Assembly: GCA_016342595.1 (NCBI GenBank)
Contig: JAEINY010000002.1
Span: 30,442 to 94,441 of the forward strand
DNA from: Marinilabiliaceae bacterium
GTDB taxonomy: Bacteria; Bacteroidota; Bacteroidia; Bacteroidales; Marinilabiliaceae
Direction: 5' to 3'
DNA length: 64,000 bases
Under the pieces are notes generated by a model. That model had not been told where the DNA came from. It saw only the letters and a program-made list of their open reading frames with translations, and made no database searches. Position 1 is the first letter of the stretch. Each line of letters starts with the position of its first letter. Positions 34,389-43,373 of this stretch are shown in pieces. Made by a program: the position numbers and the translations under genes.

Positions 34389-36251
34389 TCAAATCAGTAA
34401 CAATAACATAATGATTAACCCGCCAATCAACCAAAAGGCATAGTTGGGTAATCTTCCATCGTGAACGATACTTAATTTTTGGTTTAACCATCGAACGGCA
34501 TCTGCACACAGATAATAGATATCCAGTTTGTTGGCTTGTGCTTTTTTATAGATACCAGATAAAAAAGGAGCCTTCTTAATGGTATCGTAAAACTCCGAAA
34601 TAGCATGATTACTATCTTTTTGAAGTTGTTCGCCTCCAAGGTAGCTTTCTTCGCGGCGGCTGTTCTTCAGGATGCCAATAGCGTAGACGATGACTCCTAG
34701 AATCAGAGAGAACAGTATCAATGAAGAAACAGTAATCGAATCCCAGTGTCCGATAAGAGTAGCATTTCCCACCACTGGTTTCAGAAAGTAAGGGATGATA
34801 TGAGTAGTCGCAAATACACCAAAAATCACACATATAATGGCCAGGATGATCATTGGGATAAGCATCAGTGTGTTGGCTTCTTTTGTAGTGTTCAGTTTAT
34901 TAGTGGATTTGGATAAAAAGATACCCGAGATAAATTTGATAAAGCTGGCAAGTGTGAGAGCAGAACCAATTACCGCCAATACCAGCCAAACCATCCATAA
35001 TTCATTGGCCAATCCCGATCCTTTACCAAAATCGATGATGGCCTGATAAATGATCCATTTGGAGGCAAAACCGTTTAATGGCGGTATGCCGGAGATGGAT
35101 AAGGCAAAAATGAGTGCGGTGATAAAGGTAATGGGCATTTTTCCGGATAATCCACCTAATTTGTCGATATCTTCTTTACTGGTTTGTTTTTTGACACTTC
35201 CGGCCACCAGAAAAAGACCGCTTTTATAAATGGCATTGTTGATCATGTGAAACAGACCACCGATAATGCCCAAAGGAGTTCCCAGGCCCAGGCCGGTGAT
35301 CATGTATCCTACTTGTGAAACAGCATGGTAACCCAGTAGTTTTTTACAGTTGTGCTGAACCAGGGCCATCATGACTCCAATAATGATGGTCGCTACGCCT
35401 GAAATCAAAATGAGTAACCGTAACCATTGATTGAGAATAAATATTTCGTTACAAATCCGGTACATGAAGTAAATGCCCAGTAATTTATCCAAAGAGGCCG
35501 GTAAATAGGCTGACGATGTTGCATGTGCCCTTTGGGTGAACTCCGGTATCCAACTGTGGAACGGAAAGGCTCCAGCTTTGGTGAAACTGCCGATTAATAG
35601 CGTCAGGAATGCAATGACGGGTAGGGTATTGTACGTAAATATGCTTAACTGAGAAATATTAATGGTATGATGGTATTGCCAGATAATACCAATACCAATT
35701 AGCATCAATGCATCTGATCCGCCAATCATGATAAGTGATTTTTTGGCGGCTTGCGCACTTTCTTTGGTATGGCCTTTCACCAGTTTATAGAGGGTGATAC
35801 CCAGAAAACTCCAAAAGGCGAAAAATAACATCAGGTTATCGGTCAGAGCTGCTCCATTGGAGGCGCCCAATGTGAGCATCAGGTAGGCGTAGTAATTATA
35901 GAAGTGCTTTTTACGATTGATGACAGTGAGGCAGTAAATAATAATAAGACAGGTGAATAAGCCAATGAACAAGGCAATTAGTTTACTCAAATCATCAATG
36001 CGGAATACAAAGTAATTGCTGATAAACTCATAAATGGAGCCTTGCGGATCGAGATGGCAATAAGTACTATTGGTTAATTTAATCAATCCCTGGGCGCCTT
36101 TATTGGTAAAGAGTAAAATGGAGAAATAGAAAACAAAAGAAGCGATTATCAGGCTGGATAAGGCCTTAAATAACTTGAACCGGTCAGGAATCAATAGTAA
36201 GAGAATTCCCACGGCTAAAGGCAGCACAATCATATTTAGGAGAATAGTCAT
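34389..36251 (-). CDS. NuoL/MrpA-like antiporter subunit lacking the TM5 glutamate
   Basis: A 620-residue NuoL/MrpD-family membrane protein. Lysines of TM7 (FTKAGAFPFHSWIPEF), TM8 (DKLLGIYFMYR) and TM12 (NNAIYKSGLF) are kept. In TM5 the residue matching Glu139 of the MrpD protein is Ser148 (LFFAFWSFLGITLY). The C-terminal 150 residues include an amphipathic stretch and a final helix, as in longer NuoL-like subunits. It overlaps the hydrogenase large subunit gene by four bases. If the TM5 Glu/Lys pair is essential here too, this subunit may be structural or work differently. Confidence 0.88.
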   Translation of the reverse strand: MTILLNMIVLPLAVGILLLLIPDRFKLFKALSSLIIASFVFYFSILLFTNKGAQGLIKLTNSTYCHLDPQGSIYEFISNYFVFRIDDLSKLIALFIGLFTCLIIIYCLTVINRKKHFYNYYAYLMLTLGASNGAALTDNLMLFFAFWSFLGITLYKLVKGHTKESAQAAKKSLIMIGGSDALMLIGIGIIWQYHHTINISQLSIFTYNTLPVIAFLTLLIGSFTKAGAFPFHSWIPEFTQRAHATSSAYLPASLDKLLGIYFMYRICNEIFILNQWLRLLILISGVATIIIGVMMALVQHNCKKLLGYHAVSQVGYMITGLGLGTPLGIIGGLFHMINNAIYKSGLFLVAGSVKKQTSKEDIDKLGGLSGKMPITFITALIFALSISGIPPLNGFASKWIIYQAIIDFGKGSGLANELWMVWLVLAVIGSALTLASFIKFISGIFLSKSTNKLNTTKEANTLMLIPMIILAIICVIFGVFATTHIIPYFLKPVVGNATLIGHWDSITVSSLILFSLILGVIVYAIGILKNSRREESYLGGEQLQKDSNHAISEFYDTIKKAPFLSGIYKKAQANKLDIYYLCADAVRWLNQKLSIVHDGRLPNYAFWLIGGLIIMLLLLI

Positions 36252-37450
36252 TTGCGCTTATTTAGTTGTTGTCTGATTTCTTCTGTTCGTTTTTGTCCCA
36301 GTTCAACCAATTGCTGACCATCCAAAATCTTTTCACCACTGTGATGATCGTAAGCATACGCCATGCGTTCGGTGCAGCAATAACACGGATCGACTGCGGC
36401 CAGCGCAATGGTGGCGTCGGATATGGTTTGTCCGACACATGATTTTTTAAAGGTGGCGATGTTCATGTAACTCGGCGCCCTGATCTTATGACGCTCCGGA
36501 TAATTGGAACCATCGGTTTTAACAAAATGAAAGACTTCACCCCGGGGTGCTTCTGCACGCCCTGTTCCAATGCCGGCGGGTACTTCACGTACCTGCACTT
36601 CTATCTCACCTTCTGGCTCTTTAAGTAATCCATCCAGACATTGTTCGATGATGGAAATGGATTCATACATCTCCAATAAACGTACTTCAGCCTTGGCAAA
36701 TACATCGCCCGCTTCAGCTGTGATTACTTTCCAATTCACCAGCGGATAGGCGGCATAGGGATCATCTTTTCGAACATCTATGGCCACACCGGAGGCACGC
36801 GCAGTAGGCCCCAGGGCTCCGTAAGCTTTAATATCTTCTTTGGTTAAGATGCCAACACCTTTGGTACGGGCATGAATCACGGGATCGTCCATGACGGCTC
36901 CGGTGAGTAAATCTGTTTTCTTCTTAATGGTGGATAACACCTCCCGTATTCGGGGGATTTTATCATTTTCAATGTCGCGACGCACACCTCCAATTTTGAA
37001 CATGGCGTAACTGTTGCGATTGCCGGTAATCAATTCAAACAGGTCAAGCACTGGTTCGCGGTATTTCCAGGCCCACATAAAAACAGTATTGTATCCCAGG
37101 AAATGACCAGCCAATCCTACCCACAGCAAATGACTGTGCAGACGTTCCAATTCGCCGATGATACTGCGTATATACTTGGCCCGATCCGGAATCTCCACTT
37201 TGGCTATCTCTTCCATGGCGTTGGCAAAGGCAAAAGGATGCGAAGTGGAGCAGATGCCGCAGATGCGCTCTACCAGAAAAAAGACCTGGTCGAATGTTTT
37301 GGATTCACTTAGTTTTTCAATGCCCCGGTGATTATAACCGGTCACCCATTGCACATCCTTCACGATCTCTCCTTCGCAATATAGCTTGAAGAGTTCAGGT
37401 TCTTCCTGAAGTGGATGATAAGGCCCTATGGGAATAATCGTTTTGGACAC
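36248..37450 (-). CDS. group 4 membrane-bound [NiFe] hydrogenase large subunit
   Basis: A 400-residue catalytic subunit of the Ech/Mbh type. Both nickel-binding motifs are intact: L1 RICGIC (C64, C67) and L2 DPCYCC (C356, C359), so this is a hydrogenase and not a complex I NuoD. The sequence continues 38 residues past the DPCxxCTER motif, which is the tail the protease at 29068 would remove. IGELERLHSHLLWVG and APRGEVFHFVKTDGSNYPERHKIRAPSY are typical of the group. The NuoC-like and small subunit genes lie upstream after a 264-bp repeat-containing gap. Confidence 0.95.
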   Translation of the reverse strand: MSKTIIPIGPYHPLQEEPELFKLYCEGEIVKDVQWVTGYNHRGIEKLSESKTFDQVFFLVERICGICSTSHPFAFANAMEEIAKVEIPDRAKYIRSIIGELERLHSHLLWVGLAGHFLGYNTVFMWAWKYREPVLDLFELITGNRNSYAMFKIGGVRRDIENDKIPRIREVLSTIKKKTDLLTGAVMDDPVIHARTKGVGILTKEDIKAYGALGPTARASGVAIDVRKDDPYAAYPLVNWKVITAEAGDVFAKAEVRLLEMYESISIIEQCLDGLLKEPEGEIEVQVREVPAGIGTGRAEAPRGEVFHFVKTDGSNYPERHKIRAPSYMNIATFKKSCVGQTISDATIALAAVDPCYCCTERMAYAYDHHSGEKILDGQQLVELGQKRTEEIRQQLNKRK

Positions 37451-37507
37451 TTTTTTCTAATTATTAGTTGTTAGTGTTTAATTATTAATGCTTCAGTTAC
37501 TTTTTCC

Positions 37508-37651
37508 TTTTACCCCCTCTGTCTCGCCAGCTTCGACATCTCCCCCTGCTTGCAGGTGGGCGAAAATGTTTCTTTTTCAATGTCGATTAAAAAGGACATT
37601 AATATCTTGGCATTTTGGTCCTCCTATTTTAGGGGGAGTCAGGGGGTAATT
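37508..37651. repeat. imperfect inverted repeat of the CCCCCT type inside the operon
   Basis: TACCCCCT (37511) and AGGGGGTA (37641) form the outer arms; TCCCCCT (37540) and AGGGGGA (37631) form inner arms. Words such as CTCGCCAGCTTCGACATCTCC lie between. The 264-bp gap between the NuoC-like and large subunit genes has no ORF. The word set looks like a dispersed Bacteroidota intergenic repeat. Confidence 0.55.
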
Positions 37652-37714
37652 TACAAATCAAATCTTTCTTATTATCCATTAACCTCCCTCCCTCCATCCT
37701 TCATTAATAATTCA

Positions 37715-38149
37715 TCATTTTTCCTTCCGATAAGGAAACACCCCACTGGCCCAATTACCTTCCGAAATAAGTTTCTCCAGATTGGGATGATTTGTGAAGT
37801 TGATGCCATAGAGCTCATGTATTTCGCGTTCTATCCAATTGGCAGCTACCATCAGGGGGCAGAGGGATTCGATCTCAGTATCCTCATCCGGAAGCCATAC
37901 TTTTAGGTTGATGATTAATCCAATGGGGTCATAACTGAAATGGTACAAGATTTCAAAACCAGTTTTAGTTTGATAAGACGAGGCAATGATGAACCGGAAA
38001 TCTAATTTAAAAAGCAATGTCTTAGCAATGTCGGTCAAGGCATCTGTATCGATTAAAATGGTCACCCGATGGAGACTCATGATATCCACTTCCTCAATGA
38101 CCGGATGAAAGGCATCCTCAATCTTTTGTATGATGCTGGCTGTGTTCAT
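37715..38149 (-). CDS. group 4 [NiFe] hydrogenase, NuoC-like 30-kDa subunit
   Basis: A 144-residue EchD/NuoC-type subunit. The diagnostic segment is ANWIEREIHELYGINFTNHPNLEKLISEGNWASGVFPYRK. It helps join the small and large subunits at the membrane interface. It contains no cofactor. It is slightly shorter than NuoC, as usual for Ech-like enzymes. Confidence 0.9.
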   Translation of the reverse strand: MNTASIIQKIEDAFHPVIEEVDIMSLHRVTILIDTDALTDIAKTLLFKLDFRFIIASSYQTKTGFEILYHFSYDPIGLIINLKVWLPDEDTEIESLCPLMVAANWIEREIHELYGINFTNHPNLEKLISEGNWASGVFPYRKEK

Positions 38150-38195
38150 CTTCTTTTGCCTTCTAACTTTTTCCTTTTAACTTGTCTAAATCTGG

Positions 38196-38612
38196 TTACT
38201 TTATATTCTGAATTAACTTCACAATCCCCGCTAAAATAGCTTCTGGCTTTGGCGGACAACCAGGAATGTAAGCATCTACCGGAATGATTTTATCCACCGG
38301 GCCAGCGAAGGTATTTCCCTCGGCAAAGATGCCTCCTGTACAGCCACAAGCGCCAATGGCCACAACCAATATGGGTTTAGGTGCCTGATGGTAGACTTCT
38401 AATAGCCGATCCTTATCTTTTCTGTTGATGGAGCCATTCACTAACAGTACATCCGCATGCCGGACGGATCCCACCAGCTTCATACCAAATCGTTCCACAT
38501 CGTAACGTGGCGTCAGACAATCTAATATCTCAATGTCACAGTTGTTGCACGATGCGCCTCCGAAGTGGAACAACCAAAGGGATTTTTTTAAACAGTGTGA
38601 CTTAAGGTTCAT
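38196..38612 (-). CDS. group 4 [NiFe] hydrogenase small subunit (NuoB-like)
   Basis: A 138-residue NuoB/EchC-type subunit with the proximal [4Fe-4S] ligands C22 and C25 (SCNNC), C89 (GACGCTGG) and C119 (PGCPP). It passes electrons from the Fe-S subunits to the nickel site. The N-terminus (LKKSLWLFHFGGASCNNCDIEIL) is typical of Ech/Mbh and unlike respiratory NuoB. Confidence 0.93.
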   Translation of the reverse strand: MNLKSHCLKKSLWLFHFGGASCNNCDIEILDCLTPRYDVERFGMKLVGSVRHADVLLVNGSINRKDKDRLLEVYHQAPKPILVVAIGACGCTGGIFAEGNTFAGPVDKIIPVDAYIPGCPPKPEAILAGIVKLIQNIK

Positions 38613-38674
38613 AAATAGTTTTTTAGCTTCTAGCTTCTAGCTTTTAGCTAATGGCTAAAGGCTAGCGGCTAAAA

Positions 38675-39604
38675 TTACCATCCCCAATAAGTTAGTGCAA
38701 TGGCCACAATGACCATTAAGTTCATCCAAATAAAGAAGAAGCGCATGGCCTGAGCTATTTTCAGACGCGGATTGGTATTTCGAATCAGCGTCAGTAGCAA
38801 AACGATACCAGCTATTTTTAATATTGCGTATAAAATGTTGATGCCGTTAAAATGAAGTCCACCTAAAAGCAGCATGCAGAGAAAAACCGGTAAGGTGAAA
38901 AGCATGATGTATTTAGTGGCAATCACCAACGCATAGGCTGATCCGGAGTATTCAACGAACGAGCCATGGTTGATTTCGGTTTCCGCTTCGGCCAGATCAA
39001 AGGGCACTAATCCCAGTTTAGCTTGCAGACAGAAAAGAGCAGCAATGAATAACAATATGCCGGAAATACTTCCAATAAAGGAGTGTTCAGATTGTGAGTT
39101 GATGATTTCACTTAAAGAGATACTCATATTGGACTTCAGGATGATGGCTGCTACAATGAGTATAAATGTCAGCTCGTAACTGATGATGAGTTTTATCTCG
39201 CGTGATGCACCAATCGAAGCCAGTGGGTTACCGGAGGCCAATGCGCCGAAGATAAATGCTAAGGCCGGAATATTCAATAAATAAAAGATGACGATGATGT
39301 CACCGGTAAATCCGCTACTTAGATTCAAGGCAGGCATCAATGTGAATACGCAAGCCAGTGTGGCTCCAATGAGCGCTATAACAGGCATGATCACAAAAGT
39401 GATGGCCGATCCTTTGGCGGGTAAGATGGTTTCTTTGACTAACAGGAGTTTTAGAAAATCATAAAAAGGCTGCAGTAATGGGGGCCCTTTCCGGAATTGA
39501 ACCATAGCCGTTACTTTCCGGTCAAACCACGATAAAATCCCGCCAGTCACAGTGGCAAAAAGCAATCCGGGAAAAATAAAAAAGTACAACAACGTTGTAA
39601 GCAT
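38675..39604 (-). CDS. group 4 [NiFe] hydrogenase, NuoH-like membrane anchor
   Basis: A 309-residue EchB/MbhM/NuoH-type protein with eight or so helices. Signatures are GGILSWFDRKVTAMVQFRKGPPLLQPFYDFLKLL and VPFDLAEAETEINHGSFVEYSGSAYAL, with the conserved acidic residues present. It anchors the hydrogenase module and forms the start of the ion path. A 62-bp word-repeat spacer (AGCTTCT/TAGCTTTTAGC words) separates it from the small subunit gene. Confidence 0.93.
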   Translation of the reverse strand: MLTTLLYFFIFPGLLFATVTGGILSWFDRKVTAMVQFRKGPPLLQPFYDFLKLLLVKETILPAKGSAITFVIMPVIALIGATLACVFTLMPALNLSSGFTGDIIVIFYLLNIPALAFIFGALASGNPLASIGASREIKLIISYELTFILIVAAIILKSNMSISLSEIINSQSEHSFIGSISGILLFIAALFCLQAKLGLVPFDLAEAETEINHGSFVEYSGSAYALVIATKYIMLFTLPVFLCMLLLGGLHFNGINILYAILKIAGIVLLLTLIRNTNPRLKIAQAMRFFFIWMNLMVIVAIALTYWGW

Positions 39605-39614
39605 TGGTTTTTAA

Positions 39615-40097
39615 TTAATTATCAATAGAATCACTCCAGGTAATATCTTTAATCCATACTTTTTCTGATAATTTGTAAATGTTTTCTTCCGGTTTCGCAT
39701 CAAACTCAACAATTCGTACCACTTCATCATCATAGGCGTCGGCAAACTGTTGCAATTCCTGTTCATTGTTCAAATCATAATAGTTGTAGCCTTCTGTTTT
39801 CACAGCAAACAGATCATTCATTAATGTGCCAAACGGACATGCCGTAATACATGATTTGCAGCGGATGCATAAATTCAGAGCCCGGTTAATCATCCCGTTA
39901 GCATCCCTGGCCAAGGCATCGGCCGGACAAACGCTGATACAGGGCGCATCCTGACAACGCCGACAGGTGAACCAGAAAGAGGCCAACTCCCTTATGGTCT
40001 TGAACGTTTTTCCTTTCAGCAGATGCGGATCAATCGCTTCCATTTGGCAGTTGTCCAGAGCGCGTAGTTTGCTTAAGTCTATCAGTACTTTTTTCAT
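39615..40097 (-). CDS. 4Fe-4S electron-transfer subunit (HycB/HydN-like)
   Basis: A 160-residue ferredoxin-type protein with cluster motifs CRRCQDAPCISVC (C45, C48, C53, C57) and CIRCKSCITAC (C77, C80, C83, C87). It sits between the flavin subunit and the hydrogenase membrane anchor gene (gaps of 10 bases), so it probably links the NAD(P)H/FAD module to the [NiFe] core. The C-terminal 55 residues are unique and acidic. Confidence 0.85.
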   Translation of the reverse strand: MKKVLIDLSKLRALDNCQMEAIDPHLLKGKTFKTIRELASFWFTCRRCQDAPCISVCPADALARDANGMINRALNLCIRCKSCITACPFGTLMNDLFAVKTEGYNYYDLNNEQELQQFADAYDDEVVRIVEFDAKPEENIYKLSEKVWIKDITWSDSIDN

Positions 40098-40107
40098 CCT
40101 TATTGAA

Positions 40108-40932
40108 TTATTTCCAGATATCCGGAAAGTCCTTTATTTCCCGATAACTAAATACCGGGCCGTCTTTGCAAACAAATAAATTTCCCATCATGCAATGCCC
40201 GCATTTACCCAATCCGCATGACATGTTTTTTTCCATGGATAAGAAGATGTTGTCCTCAGTAAAGCCCTTTTCCAATAATTTGAGTGTGCCATATTTCATC
40301 ATGATGGGGGGGCCACACACCACAGATACCGCATTATTGATATCAATTTCAATGTCGTCCAGCAGAATGGTCACCACGCCTTCTTTCTCGCCCCATGATT
40401 CATCGGCCTGATCGACACTCCTGAGCACCGTGAATTTATCAATGCTGCGCACTTGAGAAACAAACGGTTTATAAATGCACTCTTCAGGTGTTTTAGCTCC
40501 GTAGCACAGGGTTACTTTTTTTAACCTGTCTTTTTCGGCGATGAGGTTGTAGATGAGGGACCGGATGGGGGCAAATCCGCAGCCACCACCCATGATGATT
40601 ACCTCTTTGCCGTAAAATTTATCCAGCGGATAACCTCTTCCGAAAGGCCCCCGGATACCTACTGTTTCACCGGGTTGCAACAGATGTAAACGATCCGTGA
40701 CATAACCGGTTTTCATCACGGTGATTTCAATCGTATCTGTTTTTAATGGGGAGGAGGACGGGGTAAATGGTGCTTCCCCAATGCCGTCCAGGGTGACTTC
40801 AATAAATTCGCCGGTTTTAAATGTGAATGTTGTTTCAGGTTGCAATACAAAGGTTTTGATCAAAGGTGATTCGTCGATGACTTTGTCAACTTTGGCTTTA
40901 AAAGGGGTATATATGTTGTTGATTGCTTCCAT
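40108..40932 (-). CDS. FAD/NAD(P)-binding subunit, sulfhydrogenase gamma/AsrB-like
   Basis: A 274-residue ferredoxin-reductase-like protein. An FAD-binding beta-barrel (residues 8-100, FTPSSSP near 56) is followed by a nucleotide-binding domain (GGGCGFAPIRSLIY near 115) and a dihydroorotate-dehydrogenase-type [2Fe-2S] site (C239, C244, C247, C255). It resembles the gamma subunit of sulfhydrogenases and AsrB of anaerobic sulfite reductase. In this operon it most likely brings electrons from NAD(P)H to the membrane hydrogenase or the reverse. Confidence 0.9.
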   Translation of the reverse strand: MEAINNIYTPFKAKVDKVIDESPLIKTFVLQPETTFTFKTGEFIEVTLDGIGEAPFTPSSSPLKTDTIEITVMKTGYVTDRLHLLQPGETVGIRGPFGRGYPLDKFYGKEVIIMGGGCGFAPIRSLIYNLIAEKDRLKKVTLCYGAKTPEECIYKPFVSQVRSIDKFTVLRSVDQADESWGEKEGVVTILLDDIEIDINNAVSVVCGPPIMMKYGTLKLLEKGFTEDNIFLSMEKNMSCGLGKCGHCMMGNLFVCKDGPVFSYREIKDFPDIWK

Positions 40933-41022
40933 CTTTAGTCTTCGTTACAAAATAAACTGATGATTTTAGTGCTGTGTTGTTAAAAAAACATGTTTTGATT
41001 TTTTTTGATAATTCATCAAATT

Positions 41023-41162
41023 GTTACACAGAGTTTAGGAGAAAAACAAAAACAATAAGGACACAGAGTGTTTTCATTAGTAAGGAATTAATAATTTTTT
41101 TATTAAAATATAAAAGCTCTGTGACCGTTTCCTTTTCCTGAACTTTGCGCTCTCCGTGTAAC
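41023..41162. repeat. imperfect inverted repeat with ACACAGAG-type ends
   Basis: GTTACACAGAG (41023) on the left is matched by GCTCTCCGTGTAAC at about 41149-41162. An inner pair, GGACACAGAGTG / CTCTGTGACC, also matches. It occupies most of the 283-bp gap between the two sulfhydrogenase-like genes. No gene is seen in it. Confidence 0.5.
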
Positions 41163-41215
41163 ACTTTAAAAAAAGCACACAAATACAGTCAGGTTATCCC
41201 GTCATAATTCCTTAT

Positions 41216-42229
41216 TTATAAGGTACGTCCCTTTATTTCATCATTTAATTCCATGAACAACTCATTTTTATTAATATTTCCGATGCATGTTTCAATGCAT
41301 CGTCCACACCCGGTGCAGGCGATGGATTTAAATTTTTCAGGTTTCCACACGTACTTGCAGAGGTATCTGTTTTTAAAGCGGGTGGATAGTGAACCAAGCG
41401 GATCTTCACCGGCCGCAATCCGGGCAAAACCCGGCAGTTGACAAGCATCTATTTGTCTTACTTTTTCAAATCCCGGCCGGTCAACCAATAAAAAGCAGGT
41501 ACATGTAGGACAGATCGTGGCGCAGGCCCCACATGAGACACAGGTGTTGGAATATTTTTCCCAAATAAAATCGTCACTACTTTTAATGAGCTCTCTGGTT
41601 TTCTCATAATTGGGTAACTGTTGGTGGTCTTCGTGGAGTTGGTGAATGACTGTTTCTCTAAGAGTGGTTAGTTTATTTATCAATTTATTAGAAGGTGCAT
41701 TTGTTGTAGAAAGATTATTGATAAGTGCCTCTCCTTTTTGGCTTTTGATTTCGAGGATCACATTATCCTCCATAACAGACAGTAGAAGGTCTGCATGTTT
41801 GTCAGGGATTGGATCGATACCATAAGTTGTGCAGTGGCAATGTTCTTGCGTGGCATGGCAATCGGTGCCAATCAGGATGGTTTGCGCTCTTTTTTGTTGA
41901 TAGAACGGATCTGTAAAAGGCTCTTTCAGATAAATCTCATCCAATATATCCAGGGCATGTAAGTCGCAGGCCGGGCAACCAATGATGATGGATGGTTTGG
42001 AATTTGATAATTCAGCCCCGACATTTTCCTTTACCGGCAGGAAGAATATCTTTAGTGGTGTGATGGGTTTGGGAAGGTTGTAGGTGATATTAGGTATGTC
42101 TTCAACGGTGAGATGTTGATAATCTAACGTATTGAATTTTTGAATGGGAGCATAAATTTGATAGGCATCGATGAGCGATGTCAGAAAGTCATGCCAGGCT
42201 TGCTTTTTTATGTGTGACACCCCATTCAT
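41216..42229 (-). CDS. 4Fe-4S dicluster subunit, sulfhydrogenase beta/AsrA-like
   Basis: A 337-residue Fe-S protein. The N-terminal part has GCPACDLHALDILDEIY and a Cys/His-rich stretch (CHATQEHCHC), both typical of AsrA and sulfhydrogenase beta. Two [4Fe-4S] sites follow: C230/233/236/240 (CVSCGACATIC) and C305/308/311/315 (CTGCGRCIETC). It partners the FAD subunit at 40108. No sulfite reductase catalytic subunit (AsrC) is present, which favours a hydrogenase-linked electron module over sulfite reduction. Confidence 0.88.
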   Translation of the reverse strand: MNGVSHIKKQAWHDFLTSLIDAYQIYAPIQKFNTLDYQHLTVEDIPNITYNLPKPITPLKIFFLPVKENVGAELSNSKPSIIIGCPACDLHALDILDEIYLKEPFTDPFYQQKRAQTILIGTDCHATQEHCHCTTYGIDPIPDKHADLLLSVMEDNVILEIKSQKGEALINNLSTTNAPSNKLINKLTTLRETVIHQLHEDHQQLPNYEKTRELIKSSDDFIWEKYSNTCVSCGACATICPTCTCFLLVDRPGFEKVRQIDACQLPGFARIAAGEDPLGSLSTRFKNRYLCKYVWKPEKFKSIACTGCGRCIETCIGNINKNELFMELNDEIKGRTL

Positions 42230-42344
42230 ATGCGCTTTTAAATAAAGAATTATTTCCTCAATAAGTTACGAATTTAAGGTTTCAATGTCAAGGTAATTTT
42301 ATTGAGATTAAAGGAGGTATAGATGTTTTTAGTTCGGGCTAATT

Positions 42345-43361
42345 TCAACAGATTCTCGGCAGTTGTTCGCCCGATAGCATCCCCAAAACAGTTTGTCCGC
42401 CAATGGCTGTATTGAGCACTAAGGTACCCGGGTGATCAGTTGTCACTTCGCCGATAATTGATGACAGACTACCATCCGGATGATTTTGCATCAAGAGCAG
42501 TGCTTTTTCTTTTTCTTCTTCGGGTACAATGATGATCACTTTCCCTTCGTTAGCTACATAAAGCGGATCAAATCCAAGCAATTCACATAAACCCAGGGTG
42601 GGTTCGGCTATCGGTATATGGTCTTCGTTAATCTCGATTCCCATACCGATTATCTGTACCGTTTCAGCTAAAATGGTAGCAACGCCTCCCCGGGTGGCAT
42701 CGCGCATAAATTTGATGTGGATACCTGTCTCCAGAAGAGATTGAATAAAATCATTCAGGGAGGCGCAATCCGATTGAATGGAACCATTGACGGTCAGGCC
42801 TTCCCGGGAGGAAATAATGGCCATCCCGTGATTGGCGATGGGGCCGTTGATGAGAATAGCATCGCCTGGTTTAATTTCTTCACCGGTTGAAATAGTGACA
42901 AACTCTGGTTTCAGGGTGCCCAATCCGGTGGTGGTAATATAGAGTTTATCACATTGTCCATGATTAACCACCTTGGTATCTCCGGCCACTATTTTAACAC
43001 CGGCTTTATGCGCTTCGGCGGCCATGGACTGAACAATGCGTATTAAATCATCCACATGCAAGCCTTCTTCTAAAACAAAGGATGCCGTCAGGTATAAGGG
43101 TTCGGCACCCGAAACAGCTAAGTCATTGATGGTACCACAAACAGCTAGTTTACCAATGTCGCCCCCGGGGAAAAATATGGGTTGCACCACATAGGCATCG
43201 GTTGTCAGGGCCAGCTGTTTGCCTTCTATGCCGGGCAGGATGGCCGAATCAGTTTGTTTCAGCAGGATATCATTCTCAAAATACTTCATAAATACATCAT
43301 GAATCAATTTGTGAGCCAGTTTACCACCGCTACCGTGAGCGAGCGTTATTGTTTTTTTCAT
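42345..43361 (-). CDS. hypE: hydrogenase maturation protein HypE
   Basis: A 338-residue ATP-dependent dehydratase that makes the thiocyanate used for the CN ligands of the [NiFe] site. The start LAHGSGGKLAHKLIHDVF and the central GDAILINGPIANHGMAI are diagnostic. The C-terminus ends LPRIC, carrying the cysteine that accepts the carbamoyl group from HypF. It lies 12 bases after hypD. Confidence 0.96.
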   Translation of the reverse strand: MKKTITLAHGSGGKLAHKLIHDVFMKYFENDILLKQTDSAILPGIEGKQLALTTDAYVVQPIFFPGGDIGKLAVCGTINDLAVSGAEPLYLTASFVLEEGLHVDDLIRIVQSMAAEAHKAGVKIVAGDTKVVNHGQCDKLYITTTGLGTLKPEFVTISTGEEIKPGDAILINGPIANHGMAIISSREGLTVNGSIQSDCASLNDFIQSLLETGIHIKFMRDATRGGVATILAETVQIIGMGIEINEDHIPIAEPTLGLCELLGFDPLYVANEGKVIIIVPEEEKEKALLLMQNHPDGSLSSIIGEVTTDHPGTLVLNTAIGGQTVLGMLSGEQLPRIC

Positions 43362-43373
43362 AGAAGCAGCGTT

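Noticed and set aside
36248..37450. complex I NuoD instead of a hydrogenase
   Set aside because: Both CxxC nickel motifs are intact (C64/C67 and C356/C359), and a maturation protease and all hyp genes are in the same block.
41216..42229. anaerobic sulfite reductase subunit A
   Set aside because: The fold matches AsrA, but no AsrC siroheme subunit exists nearby and the genes sit in a hydrogenase operon. A sulfhydrogenase-type electron module is the better reading.
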